The translations under genes and the position numbers were made by a program. The notes beneath the pieces are model-generated. The model searched no databases and was not told the origin of the DNA. It worked only from the letters and a program-made list of their open reading frames with translations. 64,000 bases of DNA from Mycolicibacterium psychrotolerans. GTDB lineage: Bacteria > Actinomycetota > Actinomycetes > Mycobacteriales > Mycobacteriaceae. The stretch spans positions 4,340,001-4,404,000 of the forward strand of contig NZ_AP022574.1 in assembly GCF_010729305.1 (NCBI RefSeq), written 5' to 3'. Below, one piece after another: positions 8,063 through 16,114 of this stretch (positions within the stretch are counted from its first letter, which is position 1; each line of letters opens with the position of its first letter).

Positions 8063-8847
8063 CCGCAGCCGTCGTCGAACGCGGCCGGCGGGGTGTCGGC
8101 GGGCCCGCCGGCCTCGGCGCGCGCCATCAGCGCCGGCAGCGCGCCGTCGAACCGCGGAGAATACGACACCTCGTCGAGGCATCCCCCGCCGTCGAGGCCG
8201 CCGATCAGGCCCACCACGGTGGAGCCGGCGATCCACGGCGCGCCGGAGAACCCGGCGACGATCCCGTCGCAGTGCACCGCCGGGAAGCCCTCGCGGGGTG
8301 CGGCGGTGGCGACCGTACAGGCCGTCGGCCCGCCGCCTACTCCGTAGCCGTAGCCGACGACGGTCACCGCGGTTCCCGGCGCGGGCGCCGGACCCAAACG
8401 CAGTCCGCCGACGGCGATGGTCTGCAGCGCCGGCCCGTCACCGCGGCTCACCCGCGCGATCGCGTAGTCGGCTGCCGGGTCCTGATCGCGCAGCCAGCGC
8501 GGATCGAGGTAGACCGCGTCCAGGTGCCGGCCCGGTTCGGCGGGGCGGCTGTCGGAGTAGCCGGGGACGAAGGTGGCGTCGACGCCGTCGGCCACGCAGT
8601 GCGCGGCGGTCAGGATCAGGTCGGCGACCGCGGAGCTCAGTACCGATGCGCTGCAGACATGGATCCCGTCCGTATCCAGGAACACGGCGCCGACGCGCGA
8701 GTCGGGAGACACCGGGTGCGCCGACGGCGGCGTCGAGGTGACCGGCTCGGCCGCCTGCGGCGGCGCCGGGTAGGCGGCTCCGCACGAGGTCAGCACCGCC
8801 GCGGCCACGGCGACCACGGCGAGCCGGACGGAGGCAGGCGCGCGCAT
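8059..8847 (-). CDS. Secreted trypsin-like serine protease, probable lipoprotein
   Basis: A 262-residue protein with a signal peptide ending in a lipobox (Leu19-Thr-Ser-Cys22), so probably anchored to the outer face of the membrane. The chymotrypsin-fold triad is complete: His83 in LTAAHCVAD, Asp127 in PAADYAIARV, and Ser201 in GFSGAPW. The Ser motif is GFSGAP rather than GDSGGP, as in some actinobacterial secreted proteases. Four Cys outside the lipobox could form two disulfides. A strong GGAGGA ribosome site precedes the ATG. The 3' end overlaps the convergent sthA stop by 4 bases. No counterpart is recalled at this locus in M. tuberculosis; substrate unknown. Confidence 0.88.
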   Translation of the reverse strand: MRAPASVRLAVVAVAAAVLTSCGAAYPAPPQAAEPVTSTPPSAHPVSPDSRVGAVFLDTDGIHVCSASVLSSAVADLILTAAHCVADGVDATFVPGYSDSRPAEPGRHLDAVYLDPRWLRDQDPAADYAIARVSRGDGPALQTIAVGGLRLGPAPAPGTAVTVVGYGYGVGGGPTACTVATAAPREGFPAVHCDGIVAGFSGAPWIAGSTVVGLIGGLDGGGCLDEVSYSPRFDGALPALMARAEAGGPADTPPAAFDDGCG

Positions 8848-9036
8848 ACCGACCGATCCTCCCCCATCTGCCGTTTCCGTGACGGCCGGCGGGGTACGCG
8901 CCAGGCGCAGCCGCGGAATGTCACATCGGTGTGCGCGTGTTCGATCAAGTTGGTGACGCCCGCGGTACCGCTGTGGCAGCGATCCACCGGTGAGGGACAC
9001 TGGACGTTCACCCGACAGACAGTGAGGAGGCCAGGG

Positions 9037-10026
9037 ATGGCTGACGACGCGGAACCGGGTCAGCGCTACCAACCCGAGCAGACCGGCATGTACGAGCTCG
9101 AATTCCCTGAACCCTCGCTCTCGTCCGCCGATGGCCGCGGCCCGGTGCTGATCCATGCGCTGGAGGGTTTCTCCGATGCGGGCCGGGCCATCAAGCTGGC
9201 CGCCGAGCACCTGAAGAACACGCTCGACACCGAGTTGGTGGCGTCGTTCGCGATCGACGAGTTGCTGGACTACCGGTCCCGCCGCCCGTTGATGACGTTC
9301 AAGACCGATCACTTCACCAGTTACGACGAGCCCGAGCTCAACCTCTACGCGTTGCGCGACAGCGTCGGCACACCGTTTCTGCTGCTCGCCGGACTGGAGC
9401 CGGATCTGCGCTGGGAGCGCTTCATCACCGCGGTCCGGCTGCTGTCCGAGCGGCTGGCGGTGCGCCGGGTGATCGGCCTGGGCGCGATCCCGATGGCGGT
9501 GCCGCACACCCGGCCGATGACACTGACCGCGCACTCCAACGACAAGGAGCTCATCGCCGAGCACCAGCCGTGGGTGGGCGAGGTCGCGGTGCCGGGCAGC
9601 GCGTCGAACCTGCTCGAATTCCGGATGGCCCAGCACGGCTATGAGGTGGTGGGATTCACTGTGCACGTGCCGCACTACCTGGCCCAGACCGACTACCCCG
9701 CCGCCGCCGAGACGCTGCTGTCCGAGGTGGCCCGCAGCGGTTCACTGCAGATCCCGACCGCCGAGCTGAGCCGCGCCGCCGCCGAAGTGGCCGAGAAGGT
9801 CAACGAGCAGGTGGTGGCCAGTGCCGAGGTCGCTCAAGTGGTGGAGGCCCTGGAGAGGCAATACGATGCCTTCGTTGCCGCACAGGAGAACCGGTCCCTT
9901 CTGGCGCGTGACGAAGATCTGCCCAGCGGTGAGGAACTGGGCGCCGAGTTCGAACGGTTCCTCGCCCAACAGGCCGGTGAGTACACCAAGGACAAGGACA
10001 AAGAGGATCCCAGGGACAACACGTAG
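9037..10026 (+). CDS. PAC2 family protein
   Basis: A 329-residue protein with the PAC2 (proteasome assembly chaperone 2-like) core: VLIHALEGFSDAGRAIKLAAEHL near residues 37-60, FLLLAGLEPDLRWERF, and the family's VPHTRP motif (GLGAIPMAVPHTRPM). The C-terminal 80 residues are helical and charged, ending in a Lys/Asp-rich tail. Crystal structures of this family exist, but no function is proven; it is not itself a proteasome factor in actinobacteria. Strong GAGGAGG site before the ATG. Corresponds in position to Rv2714; a 75-base gap separates it from the hydrolase gene. Confidence 0.92.
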   Translation: MADDAEPGQRYQPEQTGMYELEFPEPSLSSADGRGPVLIHALEGFSDAGRAIKLAAEHLKNTLDTELVASFAIDELLDYRSRRPLMTFKTDHFTSYDEPELNLYALRDSVGTPFLLLAGLEPDLRWERFITAVRLLSERLAVRRVIGLGAIPMAVPHTRPMTLTAHSNDKELIAEHQPWVGEVAVPGSASNLLEFRMAQHGYEVVGFTVHVPHYLAQTDYPAAAETLLSEVARSGSLQIPTAELSRAAAEVAEKVNEQVVASAEVAQVVEALERQYDAFVAAQENRSLLARDEDLPSGEELGAEFERFLAQQAGEYTKDKDKEDPRDNT

Positions 10027-10101
10027 CCGTCCCCGCCGGTCCTGTGCATTCCGTCCCGACGACGAAGTGGGCGACATGACCGTGACGAGAGACTGTCCGC
10101 G

Positions 10102-11124
10102 ATGACCGATCGCAAGCCGAATCTGCGCCCGGTCCGGGAACTCACGCCGACCCTGCATTACCGCACCATCCACGGCTACCGCCGGGCGTACCGCATCGCC
10201 GGGTCGGGGCCCGCGATCCTGCTCATCCACGGCATCGGGGACAACTCCACGACCTGGAGCACGGTGCAGACCACGCTCGCGCAGCGATTCACCGTCATCG
10301 CCCCCGATCTGTTGGGCCATGGGCGCTCCGACAAGCCTCGTGCCGACTACTCGGTCGCTGCGTATGCCAACGGCATGCGCGACCTGCTCAGCGTTCTCGA
10401 CATCGACAGCGTCACCGTGGTCGGGCACTCCCTGGGCGGCGGCGTGGCGATGCAGTTCGCCTATCAGTTCCCGCAGTTGGTCGAGCGGCTGATCCTCGTC
10501 GGGGCCGGCGGGGTCACCAAGGACGTCAACATCGCATTGCGGTTCGCCTCACTTCCGTTGGGCAGCGAAGCCCTCGCCCTGCTGCGACTCCCGCTGGTGC
10601 TGCCGGCGCTGCAGGTGCTCGGTCGACTGGGCGGCTCGCTGTTCGGCTCGACCGGCGCCGGCCGCGACATCCCCGACATGCTGCGCATCCTCGCCGATCT
10701 GCCCGAACCGACGGCGTCGGCGGCGTTCGCGCGGACGCTGCGCGCGGTGGTGGACTGGCGCGGCCAGGTGGTGACGATGCTCGACCGCTGTTATCTGACG
10801 CAATCGGTCCCGGTGCAGCTGATCTGGGGCAGCGGCGATTCGGTCATCCCCGTCAGCCATGCGGAGATGGCCCACGCCGCGATGCCGGGTTCGCGGCTCG
10901 AGATTTTCCCGGGCTCCGGGCATTTCCCGTTCCACGACGATCCCGACCGCTTCGTCGAGGTCGTCGAGAAGTTCATCGACGGCACCGAACCTGCTGCCCA
11001 CGACCAGGAGTACCTGCGCATGCTGCTGCGCACCGGCATCAGCCCGGGCACGCTTTCGGGTTCGGTGGACACCCGGGTGGCCGTACTCGACGCGATGGGC
11101 GCCGACGAGCGCAGCGCCACCTGA
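10102..11124 (+). CDS. Alpha/beta hydrolase
   Basis: A 340-residue serine hydrolase. The oxyanion motif HGIGDN is near residue 43, the nucleophile elbow is GHSLGG with Ser110, the acid is likely Asp in WGSGDSVIP, and the catalytic His is in GSGHFPFHDDP. The cap domain runs between about residues 140 and 230. The C-terminal 50 residues extend beyond the fold. Probably cytosolic, as no signal peptide is present. The substrate cannot be read from the sequence; the family includes esterases, C-C hydrolases and haloperoxidase-like enzymes. Corresponds in position to Rv2715. Confidence 0.93.
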   Translation: MTDRKPNLRPVRELTPTLHYRTIHGYRRAYRIAGSGPAILLIHGIGDNSTTWSTVQTTLAQRFTVIAPDLLGHGRSDKPRADYSVAAYANGMRDLLSVLDIDSVTVVGHSLGGGVAMQFAYQFPQLVERLILVGAGGVTKDVNIALRFASLPLGSEALALLRLPLVLPALQVLGRLGGSLFGSTGAGRDIPDMLRILADLPEPTASAAFARTLRAVVDWRGQVVTMLDRCYLTQSVPVQLIWGSGDSVIPVSHAEMAHAAMPGSRLEIFPGSGHFPFHDDPDRFVEVVEKFIDGTEPAAHDQEYLRMLLRTGISPGTLSGSVDTRVAVLDAMGADERSAT

Positions 11125-11150
11125 CCCGGCCGGCACGTAGCATCGGCCTC

Positions 11151-11837
11151 ATGGCCATCGATGTGACCGTGCTGCGTGTTTTCACCGATGAGAACGGCGA
11201 CTTCGGCAATCCCCTCGGCGTCGTCGACTCGGCCACCGTGGCACCTTCCGACCGACAACAGATCGCCACCGAGTTGGGTTACAGCGAAACGATTTTCGTG
11301 ACGCTGCCGGAGCCGGGCGCCCGTACGGCACACGCCCACATCCACACCCCGACGACGGAGCTGCCCTTCGCCGGCCATCCCACCGTGGGCGCGGCGTGGT
11401 GGCTGAACAATCGCGGCACCCCGGTCAGGACGCTGCAGGTGCCCGCGGGCATCGTGCAGGTGGACCTTTCGGGTGACATGACCTCGGTGAGCGCTCGCGC
11501 CGAGTGGGCGCCGGATTTCTCGATCTACGAGATCCCCACTGCCGAGGAGCTCGCGGCCGCCGATCCGGACGATTACGTCGACGCCGTCGAGCATTACGTG
11601 TGGACGTGGCTGGATCGGGAGGCAGGGACGATCAGGTCGCGAATGTTCGCGCCGCAGCTCGGTATTCGTGAGGACGAAGCGACCGGTGCGGGCGCGGTGC
11701 GGATCACCGAACATCTGAGTCGTGATCTCACGATCATCCAGGGCCAGGGATCGATGATCCAGACCGTATGGAGTCCGGAAGGATGGGTGAAGGTCGCCGG
11801 ACGCGTCGTCGAGGACGGACACCGCCGCCTCGATTGA
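11151..11837 (+). CDS. PhzF family epimerase/isomerase-like protein
   Basis: A 228-residue protein with the PhzF N-terminal signature (VFTDENGDFGNPLGVV), the catalytic Glu46 in GYSETIFV, and TELPFAGHPTVGAAW. The C-terminal domain contains the expected IRSRMFAPQLGIREDEATGAGAVRI. It is shorter than most PhzF proteins (about 260-290), mainly through a compact inter-domain region. The family catalyses isomerisations in which one Glu shuttles a proton; the substrate here is unknown. Corresponds in position to Rv2716. Convergent with nrdR, with 5 bases between the stops. A nitrobindin-like gene (Rv2717c) found here in M. tuberculosis is missing. Confidence 0.9.
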   Translation: MAIDVTVLRVFTDENGDFGNPLGVVDSATVAPSDRQQIATELGYSETIFVTLPEPGARTAHAHIHTPTTELPFAGHPTVGAAWWLNNRGTPVRTLQVPAGIVQVDLSGDMTSVSARAEWAPDFSIYEIPTAEELAAADPDDYVDAVEHYVWTWLDREAGTIRSRMFAPQLGIREDEATGAGAVRITEHLSRDLTIIQGQGSMIQTVWSPEGWVKVAGRVVEDGHRRLD

Positions 11838-11842
11838 CTGCG

Positions 11843-12307
11843 TCAGCTTCCCGCAGGCACCTCGCGATGTGCGCGTAGGGCCTGGATCTCCCGCTCGAAA
11901 TCCTCGGCCGACGAGAACGATCGGTACACCGACGCGAACCTCAGATAGGCCACCTCGTCGAGTTCGCTCAACGGCCCTAGGATCGCCAGGCCGACCTCGT
12001 GGCTGGGAACCTCGGGAGAACCGGTGGCGCGCACGGCATCCTCGACCTTCTGCGCCAGCACGTTCAGCGCGTCGTCGTCGACCTGCCGACCCTGGCACGC
12101 CCGGCGCACGCCCTTGATGACCTTCTCGCGGCTGAAGGGTTCGGTGACGCCACTGCGCTTGACCACGGCCAGCACGGCACTCTCCACCGTCGTGAAGCGG
12201 CGCCCGCACTCGGGGCACGATCTGCGCCGCCGGATGGCCTGACCTTCATCGGTCTCGCGGGAATCGACCACCCGCGAATCGGGGTGACGGCAGAACGGAC
12301 AGTGCAT
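11843..12307 (-). CDS. nrdR: Transcriptional repressor NrdR
   Basis: A 154-residue repressor of ribonucleotide reductase genes. The N-terminal zinc ribbon has CPFC at residues 3-6 and CPEC at 31-34, with the DNA-contacting RRRRSC segment between them. The ATP-cone domain follows at about residues 49-139 (VVKRSGVTEPFSREKVIKGVRRAC). It senses the dATP/ATP balance. Length is standard (about 150). The frame is open upstream, but the family always starts MxCPxC. No nrd gene lies nearby, so it acts in trans. Confidence 0.96.
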   Translation of the reverse strand: MHCPFCRHPDSRVVDSRETDEGQAIRRRRSCPECGRRFTTVESAVLAVVKRSGVTEPFSREKVIKGVRRACQGRQVDDDALNVLAQKVEDAVRATGSPEVPSHEVGLAILGPLSELDEVAYLRFASVYRSFSSAEDFEREIQALRAHREVPAGS

Positions 12308-12465
12308 CACCGCTCCTTCACCGCACCGGCAGACCGCTTCGAACGTCTTCGAGCGTACCTGCGCTGCGCGGACACAGCGCAGCAGCGGAGCCGACGGCGC
12401 GTTCCCCGCGGGCACAGCCGACGCAGATCGCGTGCAGGATTGGTCGTGCATGGCGATCGCTCGGG

Positions 12466-12933
12466 TCAGGCGACCGGCGCGATGAGGGTCTGACCAGCGT
12501 CCAGCGCGACCGTCTCGAGCCTGTTCAGCTCGCGGATCTTGTCGACGACGTCGGCGACCGGCGCGTCGGGCGCCACCCGCTGGGCGACGTGCTGCAGGGA
12601 CTCGCCGGTCTGGACCTGGACGACCGCGAGCCTGCCGGGCACCTCGGTCTGTCCTCCGAGAACTCCACCGGCCTGGGCCACCAGTCCCAGCCACACGGTG
12701 ATGGCGGCCGCGACGAGGGCGAGCAGCACGGTGGCGGCGGGCGTGATCGGACGGCGGCGGTGCGATGCCCGGGACGCGAGCACCCCGCTGCCGCGATACG
12801 CCATCGGCGCTCCCGCCGGGCGCTGAGAGCGCGGCCGGCGTGCGGCGGGCGTGCGGCGCGGGTGGCCGACCCGCACCGGACGCGCACTGCGAGCCGGCAT
12901 GTCCCAGAGGTCGGAAGTGTGGAGAACGGTCAT
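12466..12933 (-). CDS. chiZ: ChiZ-like membrane protein with LysM domain
   Basis: A 155-residue protein with an Arg/Pro-rich cytoplasmic N-terminus (about 65 residues), one membrane helix (about residues 67-90, TPAATVLLALVAAAITVWLGLVA), and a C-terminal LysM peptidoglycan-binding domain (VVQVQTGESLQHVAQRVAP to ALDAGQTLIAP). It resembles M. tuberculosis ChiZ (Rv2719c), a DNA-damage-induced cell-wall protein that slows division. The start at 12933 follows a GAGAGGCAG site; an ATG at 12960 is an alternative. Divergent from lexA, sharing its damage-responsive control region. Confidence 0.87.
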   Translation of the reverse strand: MTVLHTSDLWDMPARSARPVRVGHPRRTPAARRPRSQRPAGAPMAYRGSGVLASRASHRRRPITPAATVLLALVAAAITVWLGLVAQAGGVLGGQTEVPGRLAVVQVQTGESLQHVAQRVAPDAPVADVVDKIRELNRLETVALDAGQTLIAPVA

Positions 12934-12983
12934 CTGTCTGCCTCTCGGTCGGTGAGCCATTCGCTCCTGTGTTCGAACCCTAG

Positions 12984-12999
12984 TCGATCATGTGTTCGA
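12984..12999. promoter_or_regulatory. LexA box 1 (chiZ side)
   Basis: TCGATC-ATGT-GTTCGA matches the mycobacterial SOS consensus TCGAAC-N4-GTTCGA with one mismatch. It lies between the chiZ start and the PafBC-type promoter. Confidence 0.75.
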
Positions 13000-13003
13000 T
13001 GAA

Positions 13004-13019
13004 TAGAACATGTGATCGA
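13004..13019. promoter_or_regulatory. LexA-box-like palindrome 2
   Basis: TAGAAC-ATGT-GATCGA has two mismatches to the SOS consensus but keeps the 4-base centre spacing. It starts 20 bases after box 1, so both would lie on about the same face of the helix. Confidence 0.5.
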
Positions 13020-13029
13020 ACTGTTGCGA

Positions 13030-13052
13030 ACGCTAACCCAGGCCACCGACAA
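13030..13052 (-). promoter_or_regulatory. PafBC-type DNA-damage promoter of chiZ
   Basis: Read on the reverse strand: TTGTCGGTG (13044-13052), 8 bases, then TAGCGT (13030-13035). This matches the LexA-independent mycobacterial damage motif TTGTCRGTG-N8-TANNNT exactly. The transcript would start near 13023 and run into chiZ. The same motif occurs at recA in this window. Confidence 0.85.
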
Positions 13053-13058
13053 GTCGAC

Positions 13059-13074
13059 TCGACCGCACGTTCGA
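13059..13074. promoter_or_regulatory. LexA box 3
   Basis: TCGACC-GCAC-GTTCGA, one mismatch to the SOS consensus, lies just upstream of the PafBC-type motif and 70 bases before the lexA start. Confidence 0.65.
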
Positions 13075-13095
13075 CCGAACGGATCCCGACACGCC

Positions 13096-13111
13096 TCGAA
13101 CACATGTTTGA
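13096..13111. promoter_or_regulatory. LexA box 4 (lexA autoregulation)
   Basis: TCGAAC-ACAT-GTTTGA, one mismatch to the SOS consensus, ends 32 bases before the lexA ATG. Its position fits autorepression of lexA. Confidence 0.85.
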
Positions 13112-13143
13112 TTCCGGCGGCGCGCCGCGTTACATTCGAGGCC

Positions 13144-13848
13144 ATGAGCGATGACAGCAGCGACAGCACAGCCGGCCAGGGCTCCCCCGCCCGCCGCGAC
13201 CGCGGAACGGGCTTGACCGAACGTCAGCGCACCATCCTCGAGGTCATCCGTTCCTCGGTCACCACGCGGGGATACCCACCGAGCATCCGGGAGATCGGCG
13301 ATGCCGTCGGCCTCACCTCGACCTCCTCGGTCGCACATCAGCTGCGCACCCTCGAGCGCAAGGGCTATCTGCGCCGCGATCCCAACCGTCCCCGCGCGGT
13401 CGACGTCCGCGGCATCGACGACGCCGCCACACCGCCCGTCTCCACCGACGTCGCCGGCTCCGACGCGTTGCCCGAGCCGACGTTCGTGCCCGTGCTGGGC
13501 CGCATCGCCGCCGGTGGACCCATCCTGGCCGAAGAGGCCGTCGAGGATGTCTTCCCCCTACCCCGCGAGCTCGTCGGCGAGGGCTCGCTGTTCCTGCTCA
13601 AAGTGGTCGGCGAATCGATGATCGACGCTGCCATCTGCGACGGCGACTGGGTGGTCGTCCGTCAGCAGAACGTCGCCGACAACGGTGACATCGTGGCCGC
13701 GATGATCGACGGCGAGGCCACGGTGAAGACATTCAAGCGGACGCGCGGACAGGTCTGGCTGATGCCGCACAACCCCGCGTTCGATCCGATCCCCGGCAAC
13801 GACGCCGCCGTGCTCGGCAAGGTCGTGACGGTCATCCGCAAGATCTGA
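13144..13848 (+). CDS. lexA: SOS repressor LexA
   Basis: A 234-residue repressor. The N-terminal winged helix (about residues 22-85) has RGYPPSIREIGDAVGLTSTSSVAHQL. The self-cleavage bond is Ala123-Gly124 in RIAAGGPI. The serine-lysine dyad is Ser158 (VGESM) and Lys195 (ATVKTFK). RecA filaments on single-stranded DNA trigger the cleavage, releasing SOS genes. The ATG at 13144 is chosen because the family starts here; the open frame back to 13012 covers the operators. Its stop lies inside a perfect hairpin shared with the convergent LGFP gene. Confidence 0.97.
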   Translation: MSDDSSDSTAGQGSPARRDRGTGLTERQRTILEVIRSSVTTRGYPPSIREIGDAVGLTSTSSVAHQLRTLERKGYLRRDPNRPRAVDVRGIDDAATPPVSTDVAGSDALPEPTFVPVLGRIAAGGPILAEEAVEDVFPLPRELVGEGSLFLLKVVGESMIDAAICDGDWVVVRQQNVADNGDIVAAMIDGEATVKTFKRTRGQVWLMPHNPAFDPIPGNDAAVLGKVVTVIRKI

Positions 13849-13875
13849 CCGGCCACCATGGGCGCGGCCGGTCAG
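13845..13875. terminator. Bidirectional hairpin between lexA and LGFP-repeat gene
   Basis: CTGACCGGCC and GGCCGGTCAG form a perfect 10-bp stem with an 11-base loop. The left arm contains the lexA TGA and the right arm contains the stop of the convergent gene, so one structure could end both transcripts. Confidence 0.65.
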
Positions 13876-15953
13876 TCGCCGCGGACGAACCCGTTCGTGC
13901 GCGCGATCTCCTCGGTGGCGAACCAGATCTCGGCGGGCGCACCCTCATAGTCGGCGCTGCCCGGCGTCCAGTACAGCCCTGATCTGGTGTCGGCCTTGAC
14001 GGGGTAGCCGTCCGGCACCTCATCCGGATCGTCGAGGGGAAGGTGCAGCGCGGTGCCCATCGGCGCCGGTTCGTCGATGTCGATGCGGGCATGTCTGCCG
14101 GTGTCGGTGACCGCATCGCGGTCGAAGACCGGCACGGCTGCGGGTACCGGCACCGGGTCAGGCTCGTCTGCCACCAACGGTTCGCGGTCGGCGTCGGCAT
14201 CGACGTCGGGGGGGCCATCGACGTCGACGTCGGCGTCGGGAGGACCGTCATCGGCGGCCACCTCGGTCGGCGTCGGAACGCGCGTCGGTGCGGTGTCCAC
14301 GGCATCGGGGTCGTCCTGCTCGGCGTAGGACGGGGTCTCCGCCGAGTTCGTCGACGGCTCCTGCCCTCCCCAGAAGCCCGCCCGGCCCGGTTCGTAACCC
14401 TCGGGCGGACTGGCCGGCGTCGGAGGCGCGGCCGACCCCAGCGAGGTCGATCCCAGCGAGCCGAGGCCTTCCCGCGCGTAGCGGTCACCGAACAGTGCGT
14501 CCTCGCGGCCGTCGTCGCCTCCGGCAGGCCCCGCACCGTAGTCCCGGTCGTCGGCGTCGACCGCACGCGGCGGCGTTCCGAACAGATCGTCGTCGTCACT
14601 GCCGCGGCGCCGGTTGCGCGCCACCGCCAGCGCCACCACGCCGAGAACGAGCAGCACGGGCACAATCGCCAGCAGCCACCACCAAGTCCACCGGAAACCC
14701 GTGCCCTCACCGCTGTCGGCTGCTTGGGACGACGGCGTGGCCTGCGGTGCCTGCTGATCCGGAACCTCGAGCCCGGCGAGTTGGGGGGCCAGGTTGCCCG
14801 GTTCGGTGGTGAACTTCTTGGTCGCCGTGTTGTAGGTGAGCGCACCGCCGCTGAACTTCTGTGTGATGACGTCGCCATTCTGGCTCTGGTCGGACACGGG
14901 TGCGCCGAGCGCACCGGTGGCCCCGCCGAGCTTTTCCCAAGCCGCGTTCATCGCGCCGCGCACGATCACCGCGCCGTAGTCGGGGGTCCAGAAGATCACG
15001 GGCTTGTCCGCGGCGGCGAAGCTGCTCATCCGGCTCGCGGGCGCGACACCGCCGTCCACCTCACCGGTGATGGGGAACCCGAGGTCGCCTTCGGGACCGC
15101 CGACGCTCTCGTACTTGGCCAGCACCTGACCGGTGACGACATTCGCGCCGGTGTCGGGGCTGTAGAAGATCTTGCCGTTGACGAAGTCCTGACCCATCCC
15201 GTTGGAGCCGATCTTGTAAGGCTCCCCGTCGCTCGCCCCGAGCGGGCCGAGCGGGCCGCCTGCGGCGCGGCGCGCGGCGTCGATCGCGACGACCGGATCC
15301 TCGGGGATCGCGAGATCGCCCAATTGATCGGCCAGCTCCGGCGGGTCGGTGGTGAACTTCTTGGTCCGCGAGTCGTAGGACACCTGACCGCCGGTGAACT
15401 TCTGGCTCACCACCGAGCCGTCGTAGGTCTCGTCCTCGGTGGGCACGCCGAGCACAGCGGAGGATCCGCCCAGCTTGTCCCACGCCGCGTTGAGGGCACC
15501 ACGGACCACTCGGGCGCCGGTGTCGGGCGTCCAGAAGATCACCGGGTTGTCCGGCGCGCTGAACGTGCTGTTGCGGCTGCCCGGCGCCCGGCCGTCGCCC
15601 TCGTCGATGGTCGGGAACCCCAGATCGCTGTCGGCGGGGCCGCCGAGCGACTCGTACTTGTCCAGGATCGCGCCCTGCATCGCGTGTGCGCCGGTCGCCG
15701 GGGTGAAGAACACTTTCCCGGACGCGAAGTTCTGAGCGAATCCCGCCCCGACGGGGTAGACGTCGCCGGACTTGGGCCCCAGGGGGCCGGCGTCACCGCC
15801 GCTGGCCTGCCAGGCCGCGGTGATGGCGTTGTTGGCGTCGACGTCGGGCTGCGCCGCGGCGACCGGAGAGAGCAGGAGCGCGGTGGCGACCCCCAGCAAT
15901 CCGATGGCCCATCGACCGGCTGAACGTCGGCGCAGCATCGGCTGCCGGATCAT
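13872..15953 (-). CDS. LGFP-repeat cell-wall-associated membrane protein
   Basis: A 693-residue protein. Residues 1-34 form a signal peptide (AAA before Gln35). Two tandem modules of about 185 residues follow, each holding three LGFP-type repeats (LGPKSGDVYPVG, DLGFPTIDEGD and VLGVPTEDE in the first; matching blocks in the second). A membrane helix lies at about residues 425-447 (WWWLLAIVPVLLVLGVVAL) followed by Arg-rich residues, then a long acidic, Asp/Pro-rich cytoplasmic tail. LGFP repeats are thought to bind the arabinogalactan/mycolate wall. This arrangement fits a transmembrane wall-sensing or anchoring protein. A second ATG at 15938 is possible. It corresponds in position to Rv2721c. 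Confidence 0.88.
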   Translation of the reverse strand: MIRQPMLRRRSAGRWAIGLLGVATALLLSPVAAAQPDVDANNAITAAWQASGGDAGPLGPKSGDVYPVGAGFAQNFASGKVFFTPATGAHAMQGAILDKYESLGGPADSDLGFPTIDEGDGRAPGSRNSTFSAPDNPVIFWTPDTGARVVRGALNAAWDKLGGSSAVLGVPTEDETYDGSVVSQKFTGGQVSYDSRTKKFTTDPPELADQLGDLAIPEDPVVAIDAARRAAGGPLGPLGASDGEPYKIGSNGMGQDFVNGKIFYSPDTGANVVTGQVLAKYESVGGPEGDLGFPITGEVDGGVAPASRMSSFAAADKPVIFWTPDYGAVIVRGAMNAAWEKLGGATGALGAPVSDQSQNGDVITQKFSGGALTYNTATKKFTTEPGNLAPQLAGLEVPDQQAPQATPSSQAADSGEGTGFRWTWWWLLAIVPVLLVLGVVALAVARNRRRGSDDDDLFGTPPRAVDADDRDYGAGPAGGDDGREDALFGDRYAREGLGSLGSTSLGSAAPPTPASPPEGYEPGRAGFWGGQEPSTNSAETPSYAEQDDPDAVDTAPTRVPTPTEVAADDGPPDADVDVDGPPDVDADADREPLVADEPDPVPVPAAVPVFDRDAVTDTGRHARIDIDEPAPMGTALHLPLDDPDEVPDGYPVKADTRSGLYWTPGSADYEGAPAEIWFATEEIARTNGFVRGD

Positions 15954-15980
15954 GCATCCTCCCCGCGGTCGGCGACTCGG

Positions 15981-16000
15981 TCGCTGAAAAGGTTCAGCGA
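15981..16000. repeat. Perfect 8-bp hairpin upstream of LGFP-repeat gene
   Basis: TCGCTGAA-AAGG-TTCAGCGA. It lies 28 bases before the LGFP-gene start, between it and fadE20. On the forward strand it is followed by AAAATT. It could end fadE20 transcription or be a protein-binding palindrome in the LGFP promoter. Confidence 0.45.
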
Positions 16001-16114
16001 AAATTACCGCGTGCGTTCACTCTGCGTCAGCGGACGACGATTACCAAGCCACCTCGCCGTGCACGCAGAGAATAGGCGCCGACTCATCGGCAACCGCTGC
16101 GACGACCCCGCACG

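Noticed and set aside
6473..8236. Long reverse-strand open frame extending DUF4192 upstream, antisense to sthA
   Set aside because: It is a by-product of high GC third positions in sthA. The sequence is low-complexity (His, Gly, Asp, Val rich), has no family features and runs past the clear DUF4192 start.
6589..9036. Forward open frame running from inside sthA into the PAC2 gene
   Set aside because: The part before 9037 is sthA read in another frame and the intergenic gap. The PAC2 family starts at the ATG with a strong GAGGAGG site.
14043..15923. 626-codon forward open frame antisense to the LGFP-repeat gene
   Set aside because: Arg/Gly/His-rich shadow. The reverse strand has the signal peptide, repeated domains and membrane helix.
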